Below, piece by piece: positions 45,988 through 54,790 of a stretch of DNA of 64,000 nucleotides (positions within the stretch are counted from its first letter, which is position 1; every line of letters starts with the position of its first letter). The position numbers were made by a program, and so were the translations under genes. Source of the DNA: Lachnospiraceae bacterium (GTDB lineage Bacteria > Bacillota > Clostridia > Lachnospirales > Lachnospiraceae); the NCBI GenBank assembly GCA_022769005.1, contig JALEKK010000029.1, forward strand, positions 1-64,000, written 5' to 3'. The notes beneath the pieces were generated by a model. That model made no database searches. It was not told the DNA's origin and worked only from the letters and a program-made list of their open reading frames with translations.

Positions 45988-47532
45988 TTATGCCATATCA
46001 TTGCCGACTGCCGTTTTTCTTAATTTATTCCATATTATCATAAGAAGTACAACGGCAAGACACCATGTAGATATATATATGACGGATACATTTACCACGC
46101 TTTGAATATTTAAAACATTTATTATTATATACAAAAACGTTCTGAGTCCGACAAATGTTGTTATTGATACAACAGTAGCCGTAATTGTCTTTCCCATGGC
46201 TCTTACGGCATTGGACATGCACTCATATATTAAGTAAACAACATAGAACGGAGCTATGATTCTTATTATTTGCGTTCCTACTTCTATCACTCCCGGTTCC
46301 GAATTAAATATGCTTACAAGATAAGGTGCAAATATTGTTTCCAGTGTTTCGAGAGGTATAATCATCGCAAGCCCGATTTTTAAACAGGTCTTAATTACAA
46401 GACTGATTCTTTCGGTCTTCCCGGCTCCTATGTTTTGATTGGAGGCAATAAGCAATGCCTGTCCCACGGATACAGCCGGATAATATATAAACAGCTCTAT
46501 CTTGAAAAATGCCGTATAGGCGGTTATGGTATCAACTCCCAGAGTATTGATATTTGCCTGAAGAAACATATTGGAAATTGACATTACCATGGTTTGAAGA
46601 GCAACCGGCATTCCGAGGGCAAATATGGCACTTACAATATTATCGCTTGTCATATACTTTTCTTTTGATTTTTCCCTGTTATTGTCTGCCGGAGCATCTT
46701 TTACGGATGTTTTATCGTTTCCTTTTTCATCCTTCTTCGTTCTGTCACCTGATGTGTCATGATTATTTAATTCGCCGACAACTGCCTCGACAGATTTATC
46801 GTTAATTTCTTCGCATTCATTTGTTTTACCGGATTTTTTATGTACGACATTTGTATCTCCGTTGAATATTTTTCGCATATTTTTTGCGAGGTATACGGAT
46901 ATTAAAACAACTCCTATTCCCTGAGCTATCACCGTTGCAACGGATACCGCAACGATACCGTTGTCCAGGATGTTAACGAGAATAAGATCTAAAATTACAT
47001 TTATTCCTCCGGCAATCGTTTGAAATATCATCGGAACGGATGAATTCCCGACTGCTCTTATTATTGACGCGAACATTTCGAAAACAGCCATAAATGTAAT
47101 ACCCAAAAAATATATTCTGAAATATATGACCGTAAGTTCAAAAATGTCATCGGGAGTCTGCATTAATTTAAGCAGATACGGAGAAAAAATAAAACCCGCA
47201 ACGGTTACGCCTATCCCCAGTGCAACAGCGACTCTGTATGAGCAATGATATATTTTCTTTTTTCTTTCGTTGTCACCCGCACCGTATGCTCTTGCAAATA
47301 ACATACTCACTCCCATTGCCAAGCCGGAAAACAGTCCTATGGCAATCGTTATAAGCAAACTGCTTGCGCCGATTGCCGCAGAAGCATTTTTACCCATGTA
47401 GTGACCGACTATGATCAAGTCCGCAGAGCTGTATGCCTGCTGTATAAAATATGCCATTACGAGAGGAAGCACGAATTTTAATATTTTTTTATTAAGCGGC
47501 CCCTCCGTGAATAATATTTCACCCTTACCCAT
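45988..47532 (-). CDS. MATE family efflux transporter (upstream copy)
   Basis: 514 aa. Same MatE layout as its neighbour (FVLPLVMAYFIQQAYSSADLIIVGHYMGKNASAAIG). The inter-half linker (about 230-300) is longer, about 70 residues, rich in K, D, E and N. Start at 47532 with GGAG six bases upstream. Tandem duplication is the likely origin of the pair. Confidence 0.93.
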   Translation of the reverse strand: MGKGEILFTEGPLNKKILKFVLPLVMAYFIQQAYSSADLIIVGHYMGKNASAAIGASSLLITIAIGLFSGLAMGVSMLFARAYGAGDNERKKKIYHCSYRVAVALGIGVTVAGFIFSPYLLKLMQTPDDIFELTVIYFRIYFLGITFMAVFEMFASIIRAVGNSSVPMIFQTIAGGINVILDLILVNILDNGIVAVSVATVIAQGIGVVLISVYLAKNMRKIFNGDTNVVHKKSGKTNECEEINDKSVEAVVGELNNHDTSGDRTKKDEKGNDKTSVKDAPADNNREKSKEKYMTSDNIVSAIFALGMPVALQTMVMSISNMFLQANINTLGVDTITAYTAFFKIELFIYYPAVSVGQALLIASNQNIGAGKTERISLVIKTCLKIGLAMIIPLETLETIFAPYLVSIFNSEPGVIEVGTQIIRIIAPFYVVYLIYECMSNAVRAMGKTITATVVSITTFVGLRTFLYIIINVLNIQSVVNVSVIYISTWCLAVVLLMIIWNKLRKTAVGNDMA

Positions 47533-47769
47533 TACAATCTCCATAAAACGGCAATATACGGAATCCGTACCGTTGTTACTTTTTATACTAATTGGTATAT
47601 TATATGCCTAAGCGAATAAATTTGCCACCGAAACGTTCTGTTTACCTAATTATTTATTATGCGTACCGGCAAAATATATCGCAATAATACAAATAATAGT
47701 ATAATAACTTTACAAAATAACCGAAAGGCGAACCACATTGCATAATCATCATATGTGTCAGGTATCATT

Positions 47770-48666
47770 ATGGACGGTTTTACAATTAAAAAATTTAAAA
47801 GAAGTGACGAGTATATAAAGAAACTTATAAAAAACGAGATTGTATATACGGATATTTCGGTATTTTCCGAAGAATATGCCGAATTTCCCGTATATGTATT
47901 ACATTCCGGCGGAGAACCCGTAATAATCGCAACATTTGTAATATATGATTATAATCAGTTAATTATACCTTATAATTATCTTCCGGAAGTTCCGAATCTG
48001 GAAAGTGAAGTATATTTAGCTTATACGGAAAAATTGAAATATTGCAATATCGATATTGAAAATGCATTGGACTGTATGTTCAATGAAATAAAAAAAGACT
48101 TTAATGACTTCACCGACGGTTATACCGTAACAAAGGTACTGTGCAGAAAAAAAGATATTTCGGAATTATCGGAAGTATATAATAAATCACATAACTATTA
48201 TCTGACAGTTACGGGATTATTCGAGGAAAAATATGAACCGTCTCTTGCGGAATGCCTTTTTTCTCTTGATAAAAAGACATTTGAAGATAATTCGGAATAT
48301 TTTAATTCGTTGCGCGAAAGCATCACAAAGTCATCCGATTTTAACGATGCGGAATTCTCTTACGGTATGATATATGAAAATGAATACGAATCAGCCGTTT
48401 ATCAGGAAGGCCGTATGGCAGCGTCTGCCCGAATTACTCTTGTGGGAAATGCGGCATTTTTGAGTTCAGTTTATGTCGATGTTGAATACAGACACAAAGG
48501 TCTTGCAACCGACCTGTTGCTATTTACTTTCGGAGAATTCTTCTCCGAATATGACAATACTGTTTTACTTAATATACGAAATGACAATAAATATGCCTTA
48601 TGTCTGTATAAAAAGTTATTGTTTAAAAATATTGTTGAAAAAAACGAGTTTTTTGTAATTATTTGA
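47770..48666 (+). CDS. GNAT family N-acetyltransferase
   Basis: 298 aa. The C-terminal half (about 200-298) is a GNAT domain: AFLSSVYVDVEYRHKGLATDLL with the acetyl-CoA loop RHKGLA, and NDNKYALCLYKKLLFK. The N-terminal half is an unrecognised region. Start at 47770 with AGG upstream. Divergent from the MATE pair; a TATAAT -10 lies at 47700-47705. Substrate unknown. Confidence 0.88.
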   Translation: MDGFTIKKFKRSDEYIKKLIKNEIVYTDISVFSEEYAEFPVYVLHSGGEPVIIATFVIYDYNQLIIPYNYLPEVPNLESEVYLAYTEKLKYCNIDIENALDCMFNEIKKDFNDFTDGYTVTKVLCRKKDISELSEVYNKSHNYYLTVTGLFEEKYEPSLAECLFSLDKKTFEDNSEYFNSLRESITKSSDFNDAEFSYGMIYENEYESAVYQEGRMAASARITLVGNAAFLSSVYVDVEYRHKGLATDLLLFTFGEFFSEYDNTVLLNIRNDNKYALCLYKKLLFKNIVEKNEFFVII

Positions 48667-48708
48667 TTTATCGTCACTCATTATTTGATTATGTCACAGA
48701 CATATAAT

Positions 48709-48795
48709 AACCCCTTCTATATATGCGGAAGCCTGTGAATACCTTTAAGGTATACTTAAAATCATACTCCCGTTATATAAAGAAGGGGTTTTATT
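48709..48795. terminator. Bidirectional terminator between GNAT and dapB
   Basis: Stem AACCCCTTCT/AGAAGGGGTT with an inner ATACCTT/AAGGTAT hairpin; T-rich on both sides. Separates convergent genes. Confidence 0.75.
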
Positions 48796-48826
48796 ATTAT
48801 GAATAAATGTCAGATTTTGTTCGCCG

Positions 48827-49591
48827 TTATATTCTGTCTGCTATTACATCCTGCATATCATAAAGTCCCGCTGCTTTACCTGCAAGAAACGCCGCTGCTT
48901 CTACCGCACCCTTTGCAAATACAGCCTTGGAATATGCCGTATGCTTAAATGTAATCACCTCATCTTCTCCGGCGAATATCACTTCATGTTCTCCGACGAT
49001 ATTACCGCCGCGAACGGCACTTAAGCCGATTTCTTTTCTGTCTCTCGGCTTTCTTTCGTTACTTCTGTCATACACGAAATAATAATCGTCTCCGGCACTT
49101 TCTCTGAGAACCTCTCCGAGGGCCATTGCCGTTCCGCTTGGAGCATCTACCTTTTTGTTGTGATGTTTCTCGACAATCTCCATATCAAATCCTGCCGGTT
49201 CAAGTGTATTCACCGCACTTTTTAAAAGTTTGAAAAGCATGTTAATACCAAGCGACATATTAGCCGATTTGAGTACGGCCACACTCTCGGATACCTTCTT
49301 TACCCTTTCAAGCTGATTTTCACTTAAACCCGTTGTGCAAAGTACAACCGGAATCTTTCTCGCTTCACAATAGTCAAGAAGACCGTCAATGGCTGCCGCC
49401 GAAGAAAAATCCACTATTACGTCAGCTTCAACATTACATTCATTAATATCCGAGAATACAGGAAATCCGTTCCTTGCTTCTCCTCTTGTATCTATTCCGG
49501 CCACTATCTCACAGCCTTCTTTTTCATTAACTATATTAACAACGGTCTGTCCCATATGACCGTTACATCCATGTAAAATAATCTTTGTCAT
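48827..49591 (-). CDS. dapB: 4-hydroxy-tetrahydrodipicolinate reductase
   Basis: 254 aa. NAD(P)H-dependent step of lysine synthesis. GCNGHMGQTV dinucleotide loop, VVLCTTGLSE, and the catalytic EKHHNKKVDAPSGTA with key histidines and lysine. Its ATG overlaps the dapA stop by four bases (ATGA). Confidence 0.97.
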   Translation of the reverse strand: MTKIILHGCNGHMGQTVVNIVNEKEGCEIVAGIDTRGEARNGFPVFSDINECNVEADVIVDFSSAAAIDGLLDYCEARKIPVVLCTTGLSENQLERVKKVSESVAVLKSANMSLGINMLFKLLKSAVNTLEPAGFDMEIVEKHHNKKVDAPSGTAMALGEVLRESAGDDYYFVYDRSNERKPRDRKEIGLSAVRGGNIVGEHEVIFAGEDEVITFKHTAYSKAVFAKGAVEAAAFLAGKAAGLYDMQDVIADRI

Positions 49592-50481
49592 TGTAAAATA
49601 CCGTAATCCTGCATTGCCTTTCTAAGTCTTTCCACATTTGCCGGTTCCATCTCCGTAAGCGGCATACGAAGCGGACCTACCTGAAATCCCATTAATTCAA
49701 GAGCTTTCTTTACCGGAATAGGATTTACCTCACAGAATAATGCATCAATGAGCGGAAGAGCCTTGAATTGAAGCTCTCTTGCCTTTTCTGTGTTTCCGGC
49801 TAAAAACTCTGCACAAATATCATGTGTCTGACGAGGAGCCACATTTGAGAGAACGGAAATAACACCCTTTGCCCCTATGGACATTAAAGGAACTATAAGT
49901 CCGTCCTCTCCGGAATACATATCAAGACAGCCTTCAGCAAGCTGCATGGTCTTTGTCTCAAGACTCAGATTTCCCGTAGCCGCCTTTATTGCGACAATGT
50001 TATCTACATCCCTGGCAAGAGATACCGCTGTTTCCGGAGCAATTGTACAACCGGTTCTGCTCGGAACATTATACATAATAATCGGAGTATCATCCACCGA
50101 AGCGGCAATTTCCTTATAATGCTCATACATACCCTTCTGAGTACACTTATTATAATAAGGCGTTACTATTAAAAGAGCGTCTGCTCCCATTCTCCTTGCA
50201 TCTCTTGATAATTCAACAGCTGTTTCCGTACTGTTGGATCCTGTTCCCGCAATAACCGGAACTCTCTTATTAACATAATTAATTGCATATTCGATTACTT
50301 CCATATGCTCTTTTTCACTTAAAGTCGCGGATTCACCTGTTGTGCCGCACGCTACGATTGCATCGGTTCCGTTTTCAATCTGGTAATCTATGAGTTTTCC
50401 GTATGCTTCGTAATCTACTTCCTTTGTTCCTTCTTTCATCGGTGTAACTATTGCAACACCCGCACCTGTAAAAACAGCCAT
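49588..50481 (-). CDS. dapA: 4-hydroxy-tetrahydrodipicolinate synthase
   Basis: 297 aa. TIM-barrel enzyme joining pyruvate and aspartate semialdehyde. GTTGESATL, IMYNVPSRTG (catalytic Tyr), and IKAATGNLS with the Schiff-base lysine are clear. AGGAGG before the ATG. Under a lysine riboswitch at 50581-50810; dapA-dapB make one unit. Confidence 0.97.
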   Translation of the reverse strand: MAVFTGAGVAIVTPMKEGTKEVDYEAYGKLIDYQIENGTDAIVACGTTGESATLSEKEHMEVIEYAINYVNKRVPVIAGTGSNSTETAVELSRDARRMGADALLIVTPYYNKCTQKGMYEHYKEIAASVDDTPIIMYNVPSRTGCTIAPETAVSLARDVDNIVAIKAATGNLSLETKTMQLAEGCLDMYSGEDGLIVPLMSIGAKGVISVLSNVAPRQTHDICAEFLAGNTEKARELQFKALPLIDALFCEVNPIPVKKALELMGFQVGPLRMPLTEMEPANVERLRKAMQDYGILQ

Positions 50482-50580
50482 AATTCCTCCTAAAAAAATA
50501 AATTTATTAAGAAAATAGTCATATTCATTCCCGATTTAATTATCATACGGGTGCAAGATATAAATCATCTTACATAAATA

Positions 50581-50610
50581 AAACCTTCTACAAAAATAAA
50601 TGCAGAAGGT
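50581..50610 (-). terminator. Riboswitch-controlled terminator before dapA
   Basis: Stem ACCTTCTGCA/TGTAGAAGGT followed by TTTTATTT on the minus strand, the expression platform of the lysine riboswitch; an AAGC-GAAAA-GCTT hairpin lies between aptamer and terminator. Confidence 0.85.
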
Positions 50611-50647
50611 CACTGGGTGTTATCGAACTATATAAAGCTTTTCGCTT

Positions 50648-50810
50648 AAGTAGCTCCCCATCAAACGATGACAGTCAGACAGTTATTAACTGTCTGCCCA
50701 GCTTCGAATACATTATGCTGTAATCTCACTTCGGCAATCTTCCCTTTCACAAGACATCATACGCGCATAAACGTCCGTCCTGCTACTCTTTAAGATTGCG
50801 ACCTCTACTT
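50648..50810 (-). ncRNA. Lysine riboswitch (L-box)
   Basis: On the minus strand P1 is AAGTAG/CTACTT, with core sequences AGAGGTCGC, GAAAGGGAAGATTGCCGAAGTGA and CTGGGCAGACAG...ACTGTCTGACTGTC, matching the L-box family. Lysine binding should favour the terminator at 50581-50610 and shut off dapA-dapB. It explains most of the 373-base gap 50482-50854. Confidence 0.93.
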
Positions 50811-50854
50811 TCTAATTGTGCCAACTATAACACCCAAATATATATAAGTCAAGA

Positions 50855-51364
50855 CTAAGCTGTTTTATTTACATGTTTAACGAATAATCTTGCAACGACT
50901 CCGCACACTGCACCTGTTATCACTCCCAATACTATAAATATCGGAGTCATAAAAATAAGCGTGGGAGTGCTTAACAAAAGCATGGCAACCGCTACCTGAG
51001 TTATATTGTGACACACTCCTCCCACGGCGCTCACCGCAATAATGTTAAGCTTATCTGTTTTTTTCAAAAGGGACATAACCGCCGTACTTACCATGCCTCC
51101 CGAAAAACCCAACACAAATGTATTAAAATTGCCGAATAATAAACCTGAAAGAACTATTCTTATTATGTTTATTATGAAAGCATCTCTGGGACCGTAAAGA
51201 TACAGAGCCGCTATAATTGCTATATTGGCAAAACCCAGTCGCATACCCGGAAACGGATACGGTATGGGCAGCAGACTTTCGATATAGCCGAACACCATCG
51301 CCATGGCAGCCAACATTCCGCATAAAGCAAGTTCTCTTGTCCCTCTTTTTCCTGTATTACTCAT
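50855..51364 (-). CDS. Gx transporter family / heptaprenyl diphosphate synthase component I-like protein
   Basis: 169 aa, about five helices. ELALCGMLAAMAMVFGYIESLLP, FPGMRLGFANIA and LGFSGGMVSTAVMSLL match the small membrane family seen beside Rnf and flavin-transfer genes in Clostridia. Transport role unproven. Its ATG follows the upstream stop within two bases (TAATATG). Confidence 0.85.
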   Translation of the reverse strand: MSNTGKRGTRELALCGMLAAMAMVFGYIESLLPIPYPFPGMRLGFANIAIIAALYLYGPRDAFIINIIRIVLSGLLFGNFNTFVLGFSGGMVSTAVMSLLKKTDKLNIIAVSAVGGVCHNITQVAVAMLLLSTPTLIFMTPIFIVLGVITGAVCGVVARLFVKHVNKTA

Positions 51365-51365
51365 A

Positions 51366-51767
51366 TTAATTTACCATGGAATCCACGCCGTCACTTCCAC
51401 CCACTATTTCTACCACAACTCTGTGCGGAATACATGTTATTGTCTGACCGGGTTTTGATATGGCCGCGGAATTTACACAAATCTGATTATCGCAATCGGA
51501 TTCCGTTACATCTACCGTACCGTTGTGTATTTCTACTATGTTATATCCTCCGTTATAGCCCTCGACTTTTATTGTCTGATTCTGATTAATACTTACGGTT
51601 TTGACAGTCCTTCCGTCAACTTTTATCAAAACAGACGAGGCGGGTCCTCTGTTCATCAGCCAAAAAACAACCGCAAGTATACCTGCGGCCGCAATAATTG
51701 CAATGATTACAATTAAACCCGTTCTGTTTTTTTTCTTAGTCGCATTGACATTATTTTCCAAAGGCAT
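51366..51767 (-). CDS. NusG domain II (NusG_II) membrane protein
   Basis: 133 aa. One helix (about 17-39), then an extracytosolic NusG_II domain with CDNQICVNSAAISKPGQTITCIPHRVVVEI. Family members occur with Rnf and electron transport, function unknown; the Cys pair (C92, C97) may form a disulfide. GAGG before the ATG. Pair with the Gx transporter. Confidence 0.88.
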   Translation of the reverse strand: MPLENNVNATKKKNRTGLIVIIAIIAAAGILAVVFWLMNRGPASSVLIKVDGRTVKTVSINQNQTIKVEGYNGGYNIVEIHNGTVDVTESDCDNQICVNSAAISKPGQTITCIPHRVVVEIVGGSDGVDSMVN

Positions 51768-51796
51768 ATTTTTTCCTCTACATTAAAATATATACA

Positions 51797-51845
51797 AAAA
51801 GATTGTTGTATCTGATAAATAATATTATCAATACAACAATCTTTT
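51797..51845 (-). terminator. Strong hairpin between rnfB and the NusG_II gene
   Basis: Stem AAAAGATTGTTGTAT/ATACAACAATCTTTT with an inner TGATAA/TTATCA stem and TTTTTG after it. Ends or attenuates the rnf transcript; only 29 bases lie between it and the next ATG. Confidence 0.88.
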
Positions 51846-51884
51846 ATCAAGTTAAATAATTAGCTGTGTCTAACTATATTTACT

Positions 51885-52724
51885 TTAAGCCTGTTCTGCC
51901 GCCGGTTTTTCTGCCTTTGGCTTGCGAGGCTCAAACTGAATAACCTTAGTAGGACATTTAGCCGCACATTTTCCGCAGTTAATGCATCTGTCATAATCTA
52001 TATGAGCAATGTTATCCGTAACCACGATTGCTGTTTCCGGAAGAGGACATTGCTTCTCACATATTTTACATCCGATACATCCCGTTGAACATACTTCCTT
52101 TACGTCCTTACCGAATTCCTTTGAAGCACAGGCAACTTTTGTACGTGCCTTAGCAGGAATAATTTCGATCAATGCATTAGGACATGCCTTAACACACAGT
52201 CCGCATGAAGTACATTTCTCAGGATCGACTACCGCAATTCCGTTAACAATATGTATTGCATCATATTCACATACCGCCACGCAGTCACCGAAACCATCAC
52301 ATCCGTATGAGCATGCTTTCGCACCGCCTCCCGGAGCAACGGATGCCGCTGCGCAGGTTTTGATTCCCGTATACTCATAATTGGACTTAGCTTTTTCACA
52401 ATCGCCCATACATTTTACAAAAGCGGTTGTCTTTTCCATCTCTCCGGCTTCCGCACCCATAATACCTGCTATTATCTCAGCAGTTGATGCACCGCCTACG
52501 GGACATGCCGTTACAGGAGCTTCGCCTTTTGCGATTGCCGCAGCCGCTCCGTCACAACCCGGATATCCGCACGCACCGCAGTTACTTCCCGGAAGAACTT
52601 CCCTGACTTCAGCTTCCCTTTCATCTACCGGAACTTCAAATTTTTTACTGGAATAAGTAAGAAATATGCCCAATGCAATTCCGATAGCGCCGACAACCAC
52701 AGCCGCTATAATAAAGCCTGTCAT
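51885..52724 (-). CDS. rnfB: Rnf complex subunit B
   Basis: 279 aa. Fe-S subunit that receives electrons from ferredoxin. N-terminal helix, then a 4Fe-4S Fe-S domain GSNCGACGYPGCDGAA, then three ferredoxin-type 4Fe-4S motifs (CTSCGLCVKACP, CIGCKICEKQCP, CINCGKCAAKCP) plus further Cys. C-terminal charged tail KPKAEKPAAEQA. Last gene of rnfCDGEAB. Confidence 0.97.
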   Translation of the reverse strand: MTGFIIAAVVVGAIGIALGIFLTYSSKKFEVPVDEREAEVREVLPGSNCGACGYPGCDGAAAAIAKGEAPVTACPVGGASTAEIIAGIMGAEAGEMEKTTAFVKCMGDCEKAKSNYEYTGIKTCAAASVAPGGGAKACSYGCDGFGDCVAVCEYDAIHIVNGIAVVDPEKCTSCGLCVKACPNALIEIIPAKARTKVACASKEFGKDVKEVCSTGCIGCKICEKQCPLPETAIVVTDNIAHIDYDRCINCGKCAAKCPTKVIQFEPRKPKAEKPAAEQA

Positions 52725-52744
52725 TTACGCTCACCCCCTACTTT

Positions 52745-53317
52745 TTATAAAACACCTGAAAAACCAATAAATGCAATTGACATTAAACCTGCCGTTATTA
52801 ATACGATAGGCATTCCGCGAAAACTTAAAGGTATGTCATTTCCTTCGATTCTTTCACGAATTGAAGCCATAAGCAGAAGAGCTATGGCAAATCCCAATGA
52901 TGTACCGAATCCGCTGGCTACCGATTCTATAAAATTGTAATCCTTCTGTACGTTGGTAAGAACGGCACCGAGAACGGCACAGTTTGTAGTTATAAGCGGA
53001 AGGTACACTCCGAGTGACTCATACAATTTAGGATTGCTCTTCTTAATATACATTTCAAGGAACTGTACCAAAGAAGCAATAACAAGAATGAATACTATGG
53101 TATTCAAATATGTAAGGTCCAGAGGTACCAATACAAATTGATATAATAAACTGCATATTGCCGATGATATGGTTATAACTGCAATAACAGCGCCTCCCAT
53201 ACCCGTCGAAGTCTTAATTCTCTTCGATACGCCGAGGAAAGGGCAAAGACCGAGGAACTGACTGAGAACAACATTGTTAACAAATGCCGCACTTACAATA
53301 ATCAAAATAAGATTCAT
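52745..53317 (-). CDS. rnfA: Rnf complex subunit A
   Basis: 190 aa, six helices; start MNLILIIVSAAFVNNVVLSQFLGLCPFLGVSK and the VYLPLITTNCAVLGAVL motif with the conserved cysteine pair thought to hold a membrane [2Fe-2S] cluster between RnfA and RnfE. ATGA overlap with rnfE. Confidence 0.97.
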   Translation of the reverse strand: MNLILIIVSAAFVNNVVLSQFLGLCPFLGVSKRIKTSTGMGGAVIAVITISSAICSLLYQFVLVPLDLTYLNTIVFILVIASLVQFLEMYIKKSNPKLYESLGVYLPLITTNCAVLGAVLTNVQKDYNFIESVASGFGTSLGFAIALLLMASIRERIEGNDIPLSFRGMPIVLITAGLMSIAFIGFSGVL

Positions 53318-54111
53318 TCTTTAGTTTCCCCCTCTCCCGTCTTTTCTTTAACAACAACATCAATAGGACGGCTCTTTATCTCCACCTTATTTTTGTTGTT
53401 CATTTCGGCAATGGTTTTGCCTGCACATGAATCTATTGAACAGGATGCACATCCGCCGTCCTGTGTATAGTCCGGAACTTCAGCCTGAGGAAGTCCCTTC
53501 TTTCTCTTTGCCCTGTTCATAACCGCTGTCATAAACGCAAGTACAAAGAAGGCTCCCGGAGCAAGTACAAAAATACTTGCAGGTTCATACCATGTTCCTT
53601 CGGGAAGTTTAAATAACTGAGTTGCACCTGTTGAAAAAACAGTTCCGCTTCCCAAAAATTCTCTTATCGCTCCGAGAATGGTAAGTGTCATCGTAAATCC
53701 GAGACCTACGCCGATACCGTCAAATAATGAAAGTATCGGACCGTTTTTTGCAGCATATGATTCCGCTCTTCCCAAGATAATACAGTTAACAACTATAAGC
53801 GGTATAAATATACCCAGAGATTCATATAAATCAGGAACGAATCCCTGCATAAAGAACTGAATTATGGTAACGAGTGAAGCTACAATAACTATATATCCCG
53901 GAATACGAACACTGTTCGGTAAAAAATTTCTGAGAAGAGATATTATTAAGTTTGAAAGAGCCAAAACTATAAGCGTTGATGCTCCCATTCCCAAACCGTT
54001 TATTGCCGATGTCGTAACGGCAAGTGTGGAACATATACCAAGCATTCCGACAAGTATCGGATTCTCCTTGATAATACCGTTACCTAATCTTTCTAATATT
54101 TTCTTACCCAA
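53314..54111 (-). CDS. rnfE: Rnf complex subunit E
   Basis: 265 aa, six helices; ENPILVGMLGICSTLAVTT and IPLIVVNCIILGRAE are family marks. After the last helix is a 60-residue cytosolic-type tail with GGCASCSIDSC, a three-cysteine cluster not needed in the core family. Start set to TTG at 54111 because GGAGG lies eight bases upstream; a GTG at 54120 has GGAGG abutting it. Confidence 0.93.
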   Translation of the reverse strand: MGKKILERLGNGIIKENPILVGMLGICSTLAVTTSAINGLGMGASTLIVLALSNLIISLLRNFLPNSVRIPGYIVIVASLVTIIQFFMQGFVPDLYESLGIFIPLIVVNCIILGRAESYAAKNGPILSLFDGIGVGLGFTMTLTILGAIREFLGSGTVFSTGATQLFKLPEGTWYEPASIFVLAPGAFFVLAFMTAVMNRAKRKKGLPQAEVPDYTQDGGCASCSIDSCAGKTIAEMNNKNKVEIKSRPIDVVVKEKTGEGETKE

Positions 54112-54790
54112 TCGGAACACCTCCTACCGTCTTTAAGCCCGGCGTTGAATACACCGTCTTAGCCGTTACAACGGCTGCATTAATTCCGTTGTTAATTGAT
54201 TTGGAAGTTATCGTCGAACCGCTTAAGCTGTCAATTTTTTCAGTTTTATCTTTTACATCTTTTTTAAGATTACCCGTTCCGTCCTTCACTATTGTGAAGT
54301 TGTCCGATGCAACTCCCACATACTGTTCAAGATGTTCCGGTTTTGTCTTAGCCTGCATGCCGAGACCCGGTGTCTCGGCTATGGAAAGGAGTTCAACCTT
54401 GTTAACTTTGCCTTCCGCATCTACTCCTACGGAATAGCTGATATCTCCGTTATAACCGTCATGAGACGTTACATTAACAACCGTACCCACAACCTTGTCG
54501 CCTTTTAATCCTACCAACACCTTGTTGACTGAAATATCTGAATGTACTCCCGGAGCATTGGCAAGAACAGGCTTCATTGTCGATTCAATATTGGAGTCAT
54601 TGTAATCCGTATTGTCAATTTCTTCATATTTGTCCGCCTCAGGAACGACTAATTTATATGCCTGTTCCTGCTTTTTCTGCGCGGCTTCCGCAACGGGCCC
54701 CTTCGTAACATTATATACAACACCGAGAGCCGCCCCGGCCACTACCGTAAGGAGCAGCAGACGAAGTGCGTCTTTTACCTGTTTGCTCAT
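54104..54790 (-). CDS. rnfG: Rnf complex subunit G
   Basis: 228 aa. One helix near the N-terminus, periplasm-side FMN-binding domain. The flavinylation site reads LSGSTITS (SGST instead of the usual SGAT) and keeps the acceptor threonine, which ApbE modifies. apbE is not in this window. Confidence 0.95.
   Translation of the reverse strand: MSKQVKDALRLLLLTVVAGAALGVVYNVTKGPVAEAAQKKQEQAYKLVVPEADKYEEIDNTDYNDSNIESTMKPVLANAPGVHSDISVNKVLVGLKGDKVVGTVVNVTSHDGYNGDISYSVGVDAEGKVNKVELLSIAETPGLGMQAKTKPEHLEQYVGVASDNFTIVKDGTGNLKKDVKDKTEKIDSLSGSTITSKSINNGINAAVVTAKTVYSTPGLKTVGGVPIG

Noticed and set aside
48799..48860. Small plus-strand frame after the GNAT terminator
   Set aside because: Runs antisense into dapB with no support.
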